DNA of 64,000 nt from Conyzicola nivalis_A. GTDB lineage: Bacteria > Actinomycetota > Actinomycetes > Actinomycetales > Microbacteriaceae. The DNA is taken from assembly GCF_040548875.1 (NCBI RefSeq), contig NZ_JBEPSJ010000001.1:1488001-1552000 (forward strand), in the 5' to 3' direction. Position numbers and translations under genes: made by a program. Positions 44,174 through 53,466 of the stretch are shown piece by piece (position 1 is the first letter of the stretch; the number at the start of each line of letters is the position of its first letter). The notes beneath the pieces are model-generated. The model ran no database searches. It saw only the letters and a list, made by a program, of their open reading frames with translations, and was not told the DNA's origin.

Positions 44174-45691
44174 CTATACCTGCTGCGCGCGCTCCAGCAC
44201 GAGCTCGCGCACGCGGGCCGCGTCGGCGGTTCCGCGCATGGCCTTCATCACGGCGCCGATGACCGCGCCGGCGGCCTGGACCTTGCCGTCGCGGATCTTC
44301 TCGAGCACGTCGGGCTGCGCCGCGAGGGCCTCGTCGATCGCCGCGATCAGCGGACCGTCGTCGGAGACCACCACGAGCCCGCGGGACTTCGTGACCTCTG
44401 CCGGTCCGCCCTCGCCCGCGACGACGCCCTCGAGCACCTGGCGCGCGAGACGGTCGGTGAGCTCGCCGTTCTCGATCATCGCGATGAGCTCGGAGACGTG
44501 CAGCGGCGAGACGAGCGACGACGCGTCGGCTCCGGCGACGTTGGCTAGGCGGGCGATCTCGCCCGTCCACCACTTGCGGGCCTGGGCGGGAGCGGCGCCC
44601 GCGGCGACCGTCTCCTCCACCTCGACGAGCAGGCCGGAGTTCAGAACGTCCTGGAACTCGAGGTCGGTGAAGCTCCACGCCTCCTTGAGACGGCGGCGGC
44701 GCACGGCGGGCGCCTCGGGCAGCGCGGCGCGCAACTCGTCGATCAGCTCGACGCTCGGGCGAACCGGAAGCAGGTCGGGCTCGGGGAAGTAGCGGTAGTC
44801 GTCGGCGTCGCTCTTCGGACGCCCGGCGCTCGTCACACCGGTGTCTTCGTGCCAGTGGCGCGTCTCCTGCGTGATGGTGCCGCCCTTGGCGAGGATGGCC
44901 GCCTGGCGCTGGATCTCGTAGCGGATGGCGCGCTCGACGCTGCGCAGCGAGTTCACGTTCTTCGTCTCGGTGCGGGTGCCGAGCTTGCCGGTGCCGCGCG
45001 GGGTGAGGGAGATGTTCGCGTCGCAGCGCAGGTTGCCGCGCTCCATCTTCGCCTCGGAGATGCCGAGCGAGACCGCGATGTCGCGGATTGTCGAGACGTA
45101 GGCCTTGGCGAGGTCGGGGGCGTCGGCCTCCGCGCCGTAGATGATGTTGGTGACGATCTCGACGAGGGGAACGCCCGCGCGGTTGTAGTCGACGAGCGAG
45201 TACTCGGCGCCCTGGATGCGGCCGGTCGAGCCGCCGACGTGGGTCAGCTTTCCGGCGTCCTCCTCCATGTGGGCGCGTTCGATCGACACCTGGAACACGC
45301 GGCCGTTGGGCAGCTCGACCTCGACGTTGCCGTCGTGCGCGATGGGCTCGTCGCTCTGGCTGATCTGGTAGTTCTTCGCCAGGTCGGGGTAGAAGTAGTT
45401 CTTGCGCGCGAAGCGGCTCGACGGCGCGATCTCGCAGCCGAGTGCGAGGCCCAGGCTGATCGCGAACTTCACGGCCTGCTCGTTGACGACCGGCAGGCTG
45501 CCCGGCAGGCCGAGGTCGACGGGCGTGATCTGCGTGTTCGGCTCTGCGCCCTGGTTCTCGGAGTTCGCCGGGTTGGGGGCGTCGGAGAACATCTTCGTCT
45601 TGGTGTTGAGCTCGATGTGTACCTCGAAGCCCAGCACCGGCTCGAACAGCTCGAGCGCCTTGTCGTAGTCCATCAGTTCTGCCTTGGCCAT
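44174..45691 (-). CDS. gatB: Asp-tRNA(Asn)/Glu-tRNA(Gln) amidotransferase subunit B
   Basis: 505 residues with the GatB core: FEPVLGFEVHIELNTKTKMF at the start, then CDANISLTPRGTGKLGTRTE, and the C-terminal YqeY-like helical tail (about 360-505). It activates and transfers amide nitrogen to Glu-tRNA(Gln) or Asp-tRNA(Asn). The start overlaps the gatA stop by one base (TGATG), so the subunits are translated together. Confidence 0.98.
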   Translation of the reverse strand: MAKAELMDYDKALELFEPVLGFEVHIELNTKTKMFSDAPNPANSENQGAEPNTQITPVDLGLPGSLPVVNEQAVKFAISLGLALGCEIAPSSRFARKNYFYPDLAKNYQISQSDEPIAHDGNVEVELPNGRVFQVSIERAHMEEDAGKLTHVGGSTGRIQGAEYSLVDYNRAGVPLVEIVTNIIYGAEADAPDLAKAYVSTIRDIAVSLGISEAKMERGNLRCDANISLTPRGTGKLGTRTETKNVNSLRSVERAIRYEIQRQAAILAKGGTITQETRHWHEDTGVTSAGRPKSDADDYRYFPEPDLLPVRPSVELIDELRAALPEAPAVRRRRLKEAWSFTDLEFQDVLNSGLLVEVEETVAAGAAPAQARKWWTGEIARLANVAGADASSLVSPLHVSELIAMIENGELTDRLARQVLEGVVAGEGGPAEVTKSRGLVVVSDDGPLIAAIDEALAAQPDVLEKIRDGKVQAAGAVIGAVMKAMRGTADAARVRELVLERAQQV

Positions 45692-47229
45692 CAGATGGCT
45701 CCTTCTGTTGCTGCGCGCATCTCGGTCTGGACCAGGTCGGGTGCCCGGCTGATGAGGGTGTGCCCCCAGCGCTCCTCGAGCAGTCGTTCCAGCGTCGCGC
45801 CGACCTCGTAGAGGCGAGCGTCGGCGCGGGCGGGCGCCATGATCTGGATGCCCACGGGGAGACCGTCTTCTGGGGCGAGGCCGATCGGCAGGCTCATGCC
45901 CGGGATGCCGGCGAGGTTCGCCGGAATCGTCGTCACGTCGTTCAGGTACATCGCGAGCGGGTCGTTGATCTTCTCGCCGATCTTGAAGGCCGTCGTCGGC
46001 GCGGAGGGGCTCACCAGGACGTCGACCTTCTCGAACGCCGCGGCGAAGTCGCTCTGGATGAGCGTGCGCACCTTCTGCGCGCTGCCGTAGTAGGCGTCGT
46101 AGTAGCCGGCGCTGAGGGCGTAGGTGCCGAGGATGACGCGGCGCTTCACCTCGGGGCCGAAACCGGCCTCGCGGGTGGCCGACATCACGTCTTCGACGGT
46201 GCCGCCGCCGACCGGGTTGACGCGCAGGCCGAATCGCACGGAGTCGAACTTGGCGAGGTTCGACGAAGCCTCGGCGGGCAGGATCAGGTAGTACGCGGCG
46301 ACCGAGTACTCGAAGTTGGGCGCGTCGACCTCGACGATCTCGGCGCCGGCGGCGGCGAGGATCTCGAGGCTCTCGTGGAAGCGCTGCGTCACGCCGTGCT
46401 GGAAGCCGGGGGCGTCGAGCTGCTTGACGACGCCGACCCGGAGTCCCTTGAGGCTCTCGGCCTTCTGGCCCGAGAGCGCGGCGGCGGTGAAGCTGGGCCA
46501 CTCGTCGCGCAGCGAGGTGGAGTCGCGCGGGTCGTGCCCGCCGATGACGTCGTGCAGCAGGGCCGCGTCGAGCACGGTGCGGGAGACGGGGCCGACCTGG
46601 TCGAGCGAGGAGGCCAGGGCGATCGCCCCGTAACGCGAGACGCCGCCGTAGGTGGGCTTGACGCCGACCGAGCCGGTGACGGCGGCGGGCTGGCGGATCG
46701 ACCCGCCCGTGTCGGAGCCGAGGGCGAGCGGCGCCTCGAACGCGGCGACGGCCGCGGCGGATCCTCCGCCCGAGCCTCCGGGGATGCGCTCGAGGTCCCA
46801 CGGGTTGTGCGTCGGACCGTAGGCGGAGTGCTCGGTGGTCGAGCCCATCGCGAACTCGTCCATGTTGGTCTTGCCGAGAGGGATCAGGTTCGCGGCGCGC
46901 AGTCGGGCGACCACGGTCGCGTCGTAGGGCGGGATCCATCCCTCGAGGATCTTCGAGCCGGCGGTCGACGGCATGTCGATCGTGCACAGCACGTCCTTGA
47001 TCGCGACGGGTACTCCCGCGAGGGGCCCGAGCTTCTCGCCGGCGGCGCGCTTGGCGTCGACAGCGGCGGCGGTCTCGAGTGCGGCGTCGGAGATGTGCAA
47101 GAAGGCGTGGACGTCGCCGTCGACGGCGGCGATGCGGTCGAGATGCGCCCGGGTGGCTTCGACGGACGAGACCTCGCCCGAGGCCAGCTTGTCGGCGAGC
47201 GCGGCGGCGCTGAGGGTGATGATCGTCAT
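45691..47229 (-). CDS. gatA: Asp-tRNA(Asn)/Glu-tRNA(Gln) amidotransferase subunit A
   Basis: 512 residues. The amidase signature is clear: catalytic Lys in VAIKDV, and the Ser-cisSer pair in GSDTGGSIRQPA following GGSGGGSAAAVAA. It releases ammonia from glutamine for GatB. The gene lies two bases behind gatC and overlaps gatB. Confidence 0.98.
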   Translation of the reverse strand: MTIITLSAAALADKLASGEVSSVEATRAHLDRIAAVDGDVHAFLHISDAALETAAAVDAKRAAGEKLGPLAGVPVAIKDVLCTIDMPSTAGSKILEGWIPPYDATVVARLRAANLIPLGKTNMDEFAMGSTTEHSAYGPTHNPWDLERIPGGSGGGSAAAVAAFEAPLALGSDTGGSIRQPAAVTGSVGVKPTYGGVSRYGAIALASSLDQVGPVSRTVLDAALLHDVIGGHDPRDSTSLRDEWPSFTAAALSGQKAESLKGLRVGVVKQLDAPGFQHGVTQRFHESLEILAAAGAEIVEVDAPNFEYSVAAYYLILPAEASSNLAKFDSVRFGLRVNPVGGGTVEDVMSATREAGFGPEVKRRVILGTYALSAGYYDAYYGSAQKVRTLIQSDFAAAFEKVDVLVSPSAPTTAFKIGEKINDPLAMYLNDVTTIPANLAGIPGMSLPIGLAPEDGLPVGIQIMAPARADARLYEVGATLERLLEERWGHTLISRAPDLVQTEMRAATEGAI

Positions 47230-47231
47230 GG

Positions 47232-47531
47232 TTACTGCTCCTCTCCGAGAATGGCCGACACCTTGAAACGGGCGCCGTCGTGCTCGGGGGCGCCCGCGAG
47301 CGCCTGGGCCGCGGTGAGCGTCTCGCCGGGAACGTCTTCGCGGAACACGTTGAACAGCGGAATGGGGTGGCTGGTCATGGGCACGTCGGGGGTGGCCACC
47401 TCGCTCACCTTGGCGACGTTGTCGAGGATCGCGCCGAGCTCGCCCGAGAGCGACTCGATCTCTTTAGGGCTCAGGGCGATTCTCGCGAGGTTCGCGAGAT
47501 GCGAGACGACGTCGGTCGTGATTTCAGACAT
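47232..47531 (-). CDS. gatC: Asp-tRNA(Asn)/Glu-tRNA(Gln) amidotransferase subunit C
   Basis: 99 residues, helical, with the typical N-terminal VVSHLANLARIALSPKEIES and a C-terminal REDVPGETLTAAQALA tail that binds GatA. It is the first gene of gatCAB. GGAG three bases upstream supports the ATG. Confidence 0.96.
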   Translation of the reverse strand: MSEITTDVVSHLANLARIALSPKEIESLSGELGAILDNVAKVSEVATPDVPMTSHPIPLFNVFREDVPGETLTAAQALAGAPEHDGARFKVSAILGEEQ

Positions 47532-47627
47532 GGGACTCCGTGCGATTGTGAGCGTTGCGATTGCGAGAGCCGGATGCGGCTCACTCGAATGACACCCCAG
47601 CTTAACCGCCCGGCGCAGCCCTCATGC

Positions 47628-48320
47628 TCAGCGGGACAGGCTGAACCGTGTCGACGGGCGGCCCGCGGTGGCGTAGTCGAGGCTCTTGCGCGCCCTGTCG
47701 ACGGCGACGAGGTACTCGAGGTAGCGGCGGGCGCTCACGCGCGACAGCCCGGAGAGCTCGGCGACCTCTGCCGCGGTGCTGTCGGGCGCGCCGACCAGGG
47801 CCTTCTCGACGGTGGCGAGCGTCTCGGCGCTCAGCCCCTTGGGCAGCTGCGGGCGCCCCCGGGCGCCGGTCCGCATCAACGCGTCGATGTCGCGCTGGGC
47901 GAGCTCGTCGTTCGCGCTCGACCCGAGCAGCGCCAGCCGGTCGCGGGCCACGTCGTCGAGACGTGCCCGCAGGTTGACGGCGGTGAACGGCTTCACGAGA
48001 TAGTGCTGGATGCCCGCGCTCCTGGCCCGGCGCACGCTGTCGACGTCGCGCGCCGCAGTGACCGCGATCACCTCCGGCTGGTGACCGCCGAGCGCCCGGA
48101 AGTCGCGCAGGGCGTCGAGGCCCGACAGCCCGGGCAGGTCGAAGTCGAGCAGCACCAGGTCGGGGCGCACCTCCTCGATCAGGCGTAGCGCTTCCGGGCC
48201 GCTGTGCGCCGACCCGACGACGGCGAACGCGGGGTGTGCCTCGACGAAGCGGGCGTGCAGTGCGGCGACCTCGACGTCGTCGTCGACGATGACGGTTCTG
48301 AGGCGCGCCGAGACGGTCAC
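47628..48320 (-). CDS. Response regulator, CitB/DcuR type
   Basis: 230 residues. Receiver domain with acidic residues TVIVDDDVEV, phospho-acceptor in LVLLDFDLPG, Thr/Lys in AVTAARD and YLVKPF. The C-terminal domain (about 155-225) contains the DUF/HTH typical of CitB-like regulators (STAAEVAELSGLSRVSARRY). It overlaps the kinase stop by GTGA. With that kinase it is divergent from the tctCBA genes and most likely activates them. Confidence 0.93.
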   Translation of the reverse strand: MTVSARLRTVIVDDDVEVAALHARFVEAHPAFAVVGSAHSGPEALRLIEEVRPDLVLLDFDLPGLSGLDALRDFRALGGHQPEVIAVTAARDVDSVRRARSAGIQHYLVKPFTAVNLRARLDDVARDRLALLGSSANDELAQRDIDALMRTGARGRPQLPKGLSAETLATVEKALVGAPDSTAAEVAELSGLSRVSARRYLEYLVAVDRARKSLDYATAGRPSTRFSLSR

Positions 48321-49966
48321 GACGCCCCCACCGTGCTCGACCGGGACCGCGGTGCGGAGAGGTCGGCTGCGTCGATCCCGGCCAGGGGCAGCTCGACCGT
48401 GAAGCGGGCACCGCCGAGCGGCGAGCGTCCCACCGCGGCGCTGCCTCCGGCACGCACCACGATGCGCCGCACGAGGGCCAGGCCGATCCCGCGGCGGCGG
48501 CTGATGGTCTCGCCGACGGCTTCGGCTCCGCCCTTCGTGCTCACCCCCTCCTCGAACACCCGCTCGTACTGGTCGGGGGCCACGCCCGAGCCGTCGTCGT
48601 CGACGGTGAGCCGCAGCCGGTCTCCCTCGACGGTGAAGCCCAGCTCGATCCGGTTTCCGGCCGTGCACGCCTCGAGCGCGTTGTCGATGAGGTTGCCGGC
48701 GACCGTCAGCAGGTCGGCGCGCAGGGTCATCGCCGCGTCCGACCGCAGGGCGGCGGGCAACGGCTCCGAGCCGGCGATCGACACCGTCATGCCCAGTTCG
48801 CGGGCGTGGCTCGCCTTGACCAGCAGCAGCGCCGCCAGCTCGGGGATCTCGCTGATGACCTCCTCGCCCGCGACGCGCAACGCGCCTCCCGTTCCGGTGC
48901 GCTCGACGAAGTCGCGGGCGTCGTCGACGAGTCCGAGCTCCAGCAGCCCGGAGATAACGTGCAGCTTGTTAGCGAACTCGTGCGACTGGGCGCGGAGACC
49001 GTTCGTGAGCGACTGGGCACCGTCCATCTCGCGCAGCAGCTGGTGCAGCTCGGTGTGGTCGCGCACCAGCAGGGTAGCCCCGACGGCGCGGCCGTCGAGC
49101 TCGGTGCCGGTGCTCCGGGCGACCAGGATCCGTTCCCCCGCCAGCACCAGCTGGCCTCCCGCCTCTCCTCGTTCCAGCACCGCGACGAGCGGCGGGTCGA
49201 GCACGTCGGCGGCGGCGTGGCCGGTCAGAGAGTCGCGCTCGAGTCCGAGCAGCTCGATGGCCGCGTCGTTGACGAGCGCGATGGTGCCCGTCTCGTCGAC
49301 GCTGATCACGCCCTCGCTGAGGCCGTGCAGCATGGTCTCGCGCGAGCCGACGAGGGAGGCGATCTCCTTCGGCTCGAGCCGGTAGATGCGGCGCCGGATG
49401 ACCGCGGTCACCCACGCCGACCCGAAGATGCCGACCACGGCGGATGCCACGAGTGCCATGACGAGGCCGGCGAGGCCGCCGACGAACTCGTCACGCAGCG
49501 CCGACTCGAGGATCCCCACCGAAACGGTGCCCACCACCGCGCCATCCGCCGACCGCACGGGGACCTTGGCCCGCCACGACTCGCCGAGGGTTCCGGTCTG
49601 GGTGCCCACGTACATCTCGCCGGAGAGGGGGATCGACGGGTCGGTCGAGACCTGCTCGCCGATGCGGTCGGTGTCGGGGTGCGAATAGCGGATGCCACGG
49701 GCGTCGGTCACCACGACGTAGGTGACGTTCGACGCCTCGCGGATGACCTCCGCGATCGGCTGGATGACCGCAGCCGGATCCTCGTCGTCGAACGCGTCGT
49801 GGATCGCGGGGAGACGAGCGACCGACTGGGCGACGCCGATCATGCGGTCGAGGTAGGCGTCGCGCACCTGCCGCTCCGACAGGCTCACGGCGACGATGCC
49901 GGTGCCGAGAACGACCGCGCAGACGATCAGCGCCTGCAGCAGCAGGAGCTGGTTTCGAAGCGACAT
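48317..49966 (-). CDS. Sensor histidine kinase, CitA/DcuS type
   Basis: 549 residues. A first helix (7-28), an extracytoplasmic PAS-like (PDC) domain with YVVVTDARGIRYSHPDTDRI, a second helix near 165-190, a cytoplasmic PAS domain and the kinase core with the H-box RAQSHEFANKLHVISGLLEL and a GGIGLALV-type G-box (RRGIGLALVRR). The layout is that of carboxylate sensors. ATG 49966 is chosen over GTG 49975 because GGGGGAG lies eight bases upstream of it. Confidence 0.93.
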   Translation of the reverse strand: MSLRNQLLLLQALIVCAVVLGTGIVAVSLSERQVRDAYLDRMIGVAQSVARLPAIHDAFDDEDPAAVIQPIAEVIREASNVTYVVVTDARGIRYSHPDTDRIGEQVSTDPSIPLSGEMYVGTQTGTLGESWRAKVPVRSADGAVVGTVSVGILESALRDEFVGGLAGLVMALVASAVVGIFGSAWVTAVIRRRIYRLEPKEIASLVGSRETMLHGLSEGVISVDETGTIALVNDAAIELLGLERDSLTGHAAADVLDPPLVAVLERGEAGGQLVLAGERILVARSTGTELDGRAVGATLLVRDHTELHQLLREMDGAQSLTNGLRAQSHEFANKLHVISGLLELGLVDDARDFVERTGTGGALRVAGEEVISEIPELAALLLVKASHARELGMTVSIAGSEPLPAALRSDAAMTLRADLLTVAGNLIDNALEACTAGNRIELGFTVEGDRLRLTVDDDGSGVAPDQYERVFEEGVSTKGGAEAVGETISRRRGIGLALVRRIVVRAGGSAAVGRSPLGGARFTVELPLAGIDAADLSAPRSRSSTVGAS

Positions 49967-49987
49967 TGCTTTCACTCCCCCATTGTC

Positions 49988-50010
49988 GTGCGCCCGGCAC
50001 CGGCGCGCAC
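49988..50010. promoter_or_regulatory. Inverted repeat in the citAB-tct intergenic space
   Basis: GTGCGC-N11-GCGCAC between the divergent kinase and tctC genes. A regulator site is possible; GC-rich palindromes are frequent by chance in this genome. Confidence 0.3.
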
Positions 50011-50145
50011 GGCGGGGCCACCGATCGGCGCGGGCGAGTCGCGGCCAATAGTTACGAAAGGGTCGTGCGCCGCCGTGCCCTCGATACGGTTCCTGTCAGC
50101 AGATCGCGTTCGCAACGAGGCGGACACTCAACGAGGAGAAGATTC

Positions 50146-51147
50146 ATGCGACGACTCGCACTGGTCATCGTGGCCGCGACAGCGGCTCTAACACTGGCAT
50201 CCTGCAGCTCGACCCCGGGAGACTCCGAACCCGCGGCCGACGGCGGCGAGGTCACCGACGTTCAGATCATCGTTCCCGCCGAGCCCGGCGGCGGCTGGGA
50301 CCAGACAGGGCGATCGATGTCGCAGGTCCTCACCGGCGAGAAGATCGTCGACTCCGCCCCGGTCACCAACATCGGCGGCGCGGGCGGAACCGTGGGCCTG
50401 GCGTCGCTCGCCAACGAGAAGGACCCGCACAGCCTCATGGTCACCGGCCTGGTGATGGTCGGCGCCGTCGAGACCAACGCGGCGCAGAACCGCATGGAGG
50501 ACACCACCCCGATCGCCCGGCTCACCGAGGAGGCTCTCGTCGTGGTCGTGCCCGCCGACTCCGAGTACGACACCCTCGAAGACCTCGTCGACGACATCGT
50601 CGAGAACGGGCAGGACGTCTCGGTGACGGGCGGGTCAGCCGGCGGCGCCGACCACATCCTCGCCGGGCTCCTGCTCGAGGAGGCCGGACTCTCCGGGTCG
50701 GAGATCGCCGAGAACCTCAACTACATCCCCAACTCGGGCGGCGGCGAGGCGGTCGCGCTCATCCTCGGCAACAACGCCTCCGCCGGGATCTCGGGCATCG
50801 GCGAGTTCGTCGAGCACATCGACGCCGGCACGATGAAGGCCCTCGCCGTGTCATCCGCGGAGCCCGCCGAGAACCTTCCCGACGTGCCCACGATCACCGA
50901 CGCCGGCTACGACGTGGTGCTCACCAACTGGCGCGGCGTGCTCGCCCCGACCGACATCTCGGAGGCCGACCGCGACGCGCTCGTCGACGTCGTCACCGAG
51001 ATGCACGACAGCGAGGCGTGGACCACCGAGCTCGAGACGCGCGGCTGGGCAGACGCCTTCCTCACCGGAGACGAGTTCGCCGCGTACCTCGACGAGAACA
51101 TCGCCGAGGTCACCACGACCCTGCAGAACATCGGGCTGGTCGGCTGA
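50146..51147 (+). CDS. tctC: Tripartite tricarboxylate transporter substrate-binding lipoprotein
   Basis: 333 residues. Lipoprotein signal with Cys20 (LTLASCSS). The mature part is the TctC (Bug) fold: IIVPAEPGGGWDQTGRSM, NIGGAGGTVGLASL, LNYIPNSGGGEAV. It binds citrate or another carboxylate outside the cell and hands it to TctAB. GAGGAGAAGATTC precedes the ATG. It heads a three-gene operon and is divergent from the CitAB-like genes. Confidence 0.95.
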   Translation: MRRLALVIVAATAALTLASCSSTPGDSEPAADGGEVTDVQIIVPAEPGGGWDQTGRSMSQVLTGEKIVDSAPVTNIGGAGGTVGLASLANEKDPHSLMVTGLVMVGAVETNAAQNRMEDTTPIARLTEEALVVVVPADSEYDTLEDLVDDIVENGQDVSVTGGSAGGADHILAGLLLEEAGLSGSEIAENLNYIPNSGGGEAVALILGNNASAGISGIGEFVEHIDAGTMKALAVSSAEPAENLPDVPTITDAGYDVVLTNWRGVLAPTDISEADRDALVDVVTEMHDSEAWTTELETRGWADAFLTGDEFAAYLDENIAEVTTTLQNIGLVG

Positions 51148-51149
51148 TC

Positions 51150-51722
51150 ATGAGCGCACCCACGACGCCCGCGCCGGGCTCCGGCCCCGCGCGGGCGGCG
51201 GGCGCATCCGCGAACCGGTCGAGGATCGGCGAGTTCATCTTCGCCGGCCTCGCCCTCGCCCTCGGCGTCTTCGTGTTCGCCGGCGCGTTCGCCATCCGCC
51301 TGCCGGCCGCGGGAACGCAGGTGGGGCCCCGCGTCTTCCCCTTCTTGGTCGGCACCATCCTCGTCGTCTCGGCGACGATGGTGATCGTCGGCGTCGCCCG
51401 CGGAAAGGTGGCCGAACTCGAAGAGGGCGAGGACATCGACGACTCGGCCCGCACCGACTGGGTCACACTCGCCAAGATCGTCGGCTTCGTCGTCGCCCAC
51501 ATCGCGCTCATCGAGATCGTCGGCTGGCCGATCGCGGCCGCTGTGCTGTTCGGCGGCGTCGCCTGGTCGCTCGGCGCCAGACGCTGGTGGGCCGCACTGC
51601 TCATCGGGCTCGCGCTCGGCCTCATCGTCTACGTGCTCTTCGGCGGGCTGCTCGGCCTCTCCCTTCCCTCCGGACCGCTCCTGACCTGGCTCGATCCCCT
51701 ACTGCGCACCCTGAGGGGCTGA
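51150..51722 (+). CDS. tctB: Tripartite tricarboxylate transporter small permease
   Basis: 190 residues with four transmembrane helices (about 30-50, 65-85, 112-130, 145-170). The size and FPFLVGTILVV pattern match TctB. It begins two bases after the tctC stop and ends one base before tctA. Confidence 0.92.
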   Translation: MSAPTTPAPGSGPARAAGASANRSRIGEFIFAGLALALGVFVFAGAFAIRLPAAGTQVGPRVFPFLVGTILVVSATMVIVGVARGKVAELEEGEDIDDSARTDWVTLAKIVGFVVAHIALIEIVGWPIAAAVLFGGVAWSLGARRWWAALLIGLALGLIVYVLFGGLLGLSLPSGPLLTWLDPLLRTLRG

Positions 51723-51723
51723 C

Positions 51724-53361
51724 ATGGACAACATCATGAACCTGATGGAGGGCTTCGCGACCGCCCTCCAGCCCGAGTACCTCATCTACGGCTTCATCGG
51801 CGTGCTCATCGGCACCGCCGTCGGCGTGCTGCCCGGCATCGGCCCGGCGATGACCGTCGCGCTGCTGCTGCCGCTGACCTACGCCCTCGACCCCACCGCC
51901 GCGCTCATCACCTTCGCCGGCATCTACTACGGCGGCATGTACGGCGGCTCGACCACCAGCATCCTGCTGAATACCCCGGGCGAATCGGCGTCGATCGTGA
52001 CGGCGCTCGAGGGCAACAAGATGGCCAAGCTCGGGCGCGGCGCCGCGGCACTCGCCACCGCCGCCATCGGGTCGTTCATCGCCGGCTCGATCGCCACCGT
52101 GGGCCTCACCCTGCTCGCGCCCACCATCGCGGCCTGGGCAGTGAACCTGGCCCCGGCCGACTATGTGGCGCTGATGGTCATCGCCTTCATCACCGTCGGC
52201 GCCCTGCTCGGCTCCTCGGTGTGGCGCGGTCTCACCTCGCTCGGCATCGGCCTGTTCCTCGGGCTCGTCGGCACGGAGATCCTCTCCGGACAGCAGCGCT
52301 ACACGTTCGGGCTGCTGCCGCTCGCCGACGGCATCGACGTGGTGCTCGTCGCGGTCGGGCTCTTCGCGGTCGGCGAGACGCTGTACGTGGCGTCGCGGCT
52401 GCGCCACGGCCCGGTCGCGCTGATCCCGGTGACCCGCGGCTGGCGCAGCTGGATGACCCGCGACGACTGGCGCCGCTCGTGGAAGCCGTGGCTGCGCGGC
52501 ACGGCGATCGGCTTCCCCATCGGCACGATCCCCGCCGGCGGCGCCGACGTGGCGACGTTCCTCTCCTACGCGAGCGAGAAGAAGCTCAGCAAGCACAAGG
52601 AGCAGTTCGGGCGCGGCGCCATCGAGGGCGTCGCGGGACCCGAGGCCGCGAACAACGCCGCGGCCGCCGGAGTGCTCGTGCCGCTGCTGACCCTCGGGCT
52701 GCCGACCACCGCGACCGCCGCGATCATCCTCTCGGCGTTCCAGTCGTACGGCATCCAGCCCGGACCGCAGCTGTTCACCAACCAGCCCGCGCTCGTCTGG
52801 GCGCTCATCGCGAGCCTGTACATCGGCAACGTGATGCTGCTCGTGCTGAACCTGCCGCTCGTGGGCATCTGGGTGAAGCTGCTGCAGATCCCGCGACCGT
52901 ACCTCTACGCGGGCATCCTGACGTTCGCCGCTCTCGGCGCCTACGCGGTGAACTTCGCGATCGTCGATATCGTGATCCTGCTGGTGATCGGCATCGTCGG
53001 GTACTTCCTGCGCAAGTACGGCTATCCCATCGCTCCCCTCGTCATCGGCCTGATCCTCGGCCCGATGGCGGAAGCGCAGCTGCGGCGAGCGCTGCAGCTC
53101 AGCCAGGGGGACCTGACGGCGCTGTTCACGCGCCCGTTCGCGGCCGTCTGCTACATCGCGCTGATCCTGATCATCGGCCTCGGCCTGTGGCTGCGTCGTC
53201 GCCAGAGCCGGCTGGAGCACGCACTCGCAGCCGCGGCCGCGGCCGACACCTCGGTCGAGGCTGCCGTCAACCGCATGTGGGAGCCGGGGCAGCGACCGAG
53301 CGATGTGGCAACGTCCGACATCGACGTCGTGAAGCCCCGCGACGGTCGCGACAGCAGGTAG
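51724..53361 (+). CDS. tctA: Tripartite tricarboxylate transporter large permease
   Basis: 545 residues, about twelve helices. The family motifs are clear: GTAVGVLPGIGPAMTVALLL, then YGGMYGGSTTSILLNTPGE and GIPAGGADVATFLSY-like TIPAGGADVATF. It is the secondary-transport pore for the carboxylate bound by TctC. A hairpin follows the stop. Confidence 0.97.
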   Translation: MDNIMNLMEGFATALQPEYLIYGFIGVLIGTAVGVLPGIGPAMTVALLLPLTYALDPTAALITFAGIYYGGMYGGSTTSILLNTPGESASIVTALEGNKMAKLGRGAAALATAAIGSFIAGSIATVGLTLLAPTIAAWAVNLAPADYVALMVIAFITVGALLGSSVWRGLTSLGIGLFLGLVGTEILSGQQRYTFGLLPLADGIDVVLVAVGLFAVGETLYVASRLRHGPVALIPVTRGWRSWMTRDDWRRSWKPWLRGTAIGFPIGTIPAGGADVATFLSYASEKKLSKHKEQFGRGAIEGVAGPEAANNAAAAGVLVPLLTLGLPTTATAAIILSAFQSYGIQPGPQLFTNQPALVWALIASLYIGNVMLLVLNLPLVGIWVKLLQIPRPYLYAGILTFAALGAYAVNFAIVDIVILLVIGIVGYFLRKYGYPIAPLVIGLILGPMAEAQLRRALQLSQGDLTALFTRPFAAVCYIALILIIGLGLWLRRRQSRLEHALAAAAAADTSVEAAVNRMWEPGQRPSDVATSDIDVVKPRDGRDSR

Positions 53362-53370
53362 AGGCGGCTT

Positions 53371-53396
53371 CCTCCGTTCCGTGTGAGGGGCGGAGG
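53371..53396 (+). terminator. Hairpin terminator after tctA
   Basis: CCTCCGTTCC-GTGTGA-GGGGCGGAGG: a 10-bp stem with two G-U pairs and a six-base loop, ten bases after the tctA stop. Confidence 0.55.
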
Positions 53397-53466
53397 ATGC
53401 GCCGTCGTCTAACCTCAACCCAACGATGCGCGACCCCCGTGCGTCATGAGGGGTAGGAGGTTCCCA

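Noticed and set aside
45692..46987. Frame extending gatB upstream through gatA
   Set aside because: GatB homologues begin at the MAKAELMDY region; the extension is out-of-frame gatA sequence.
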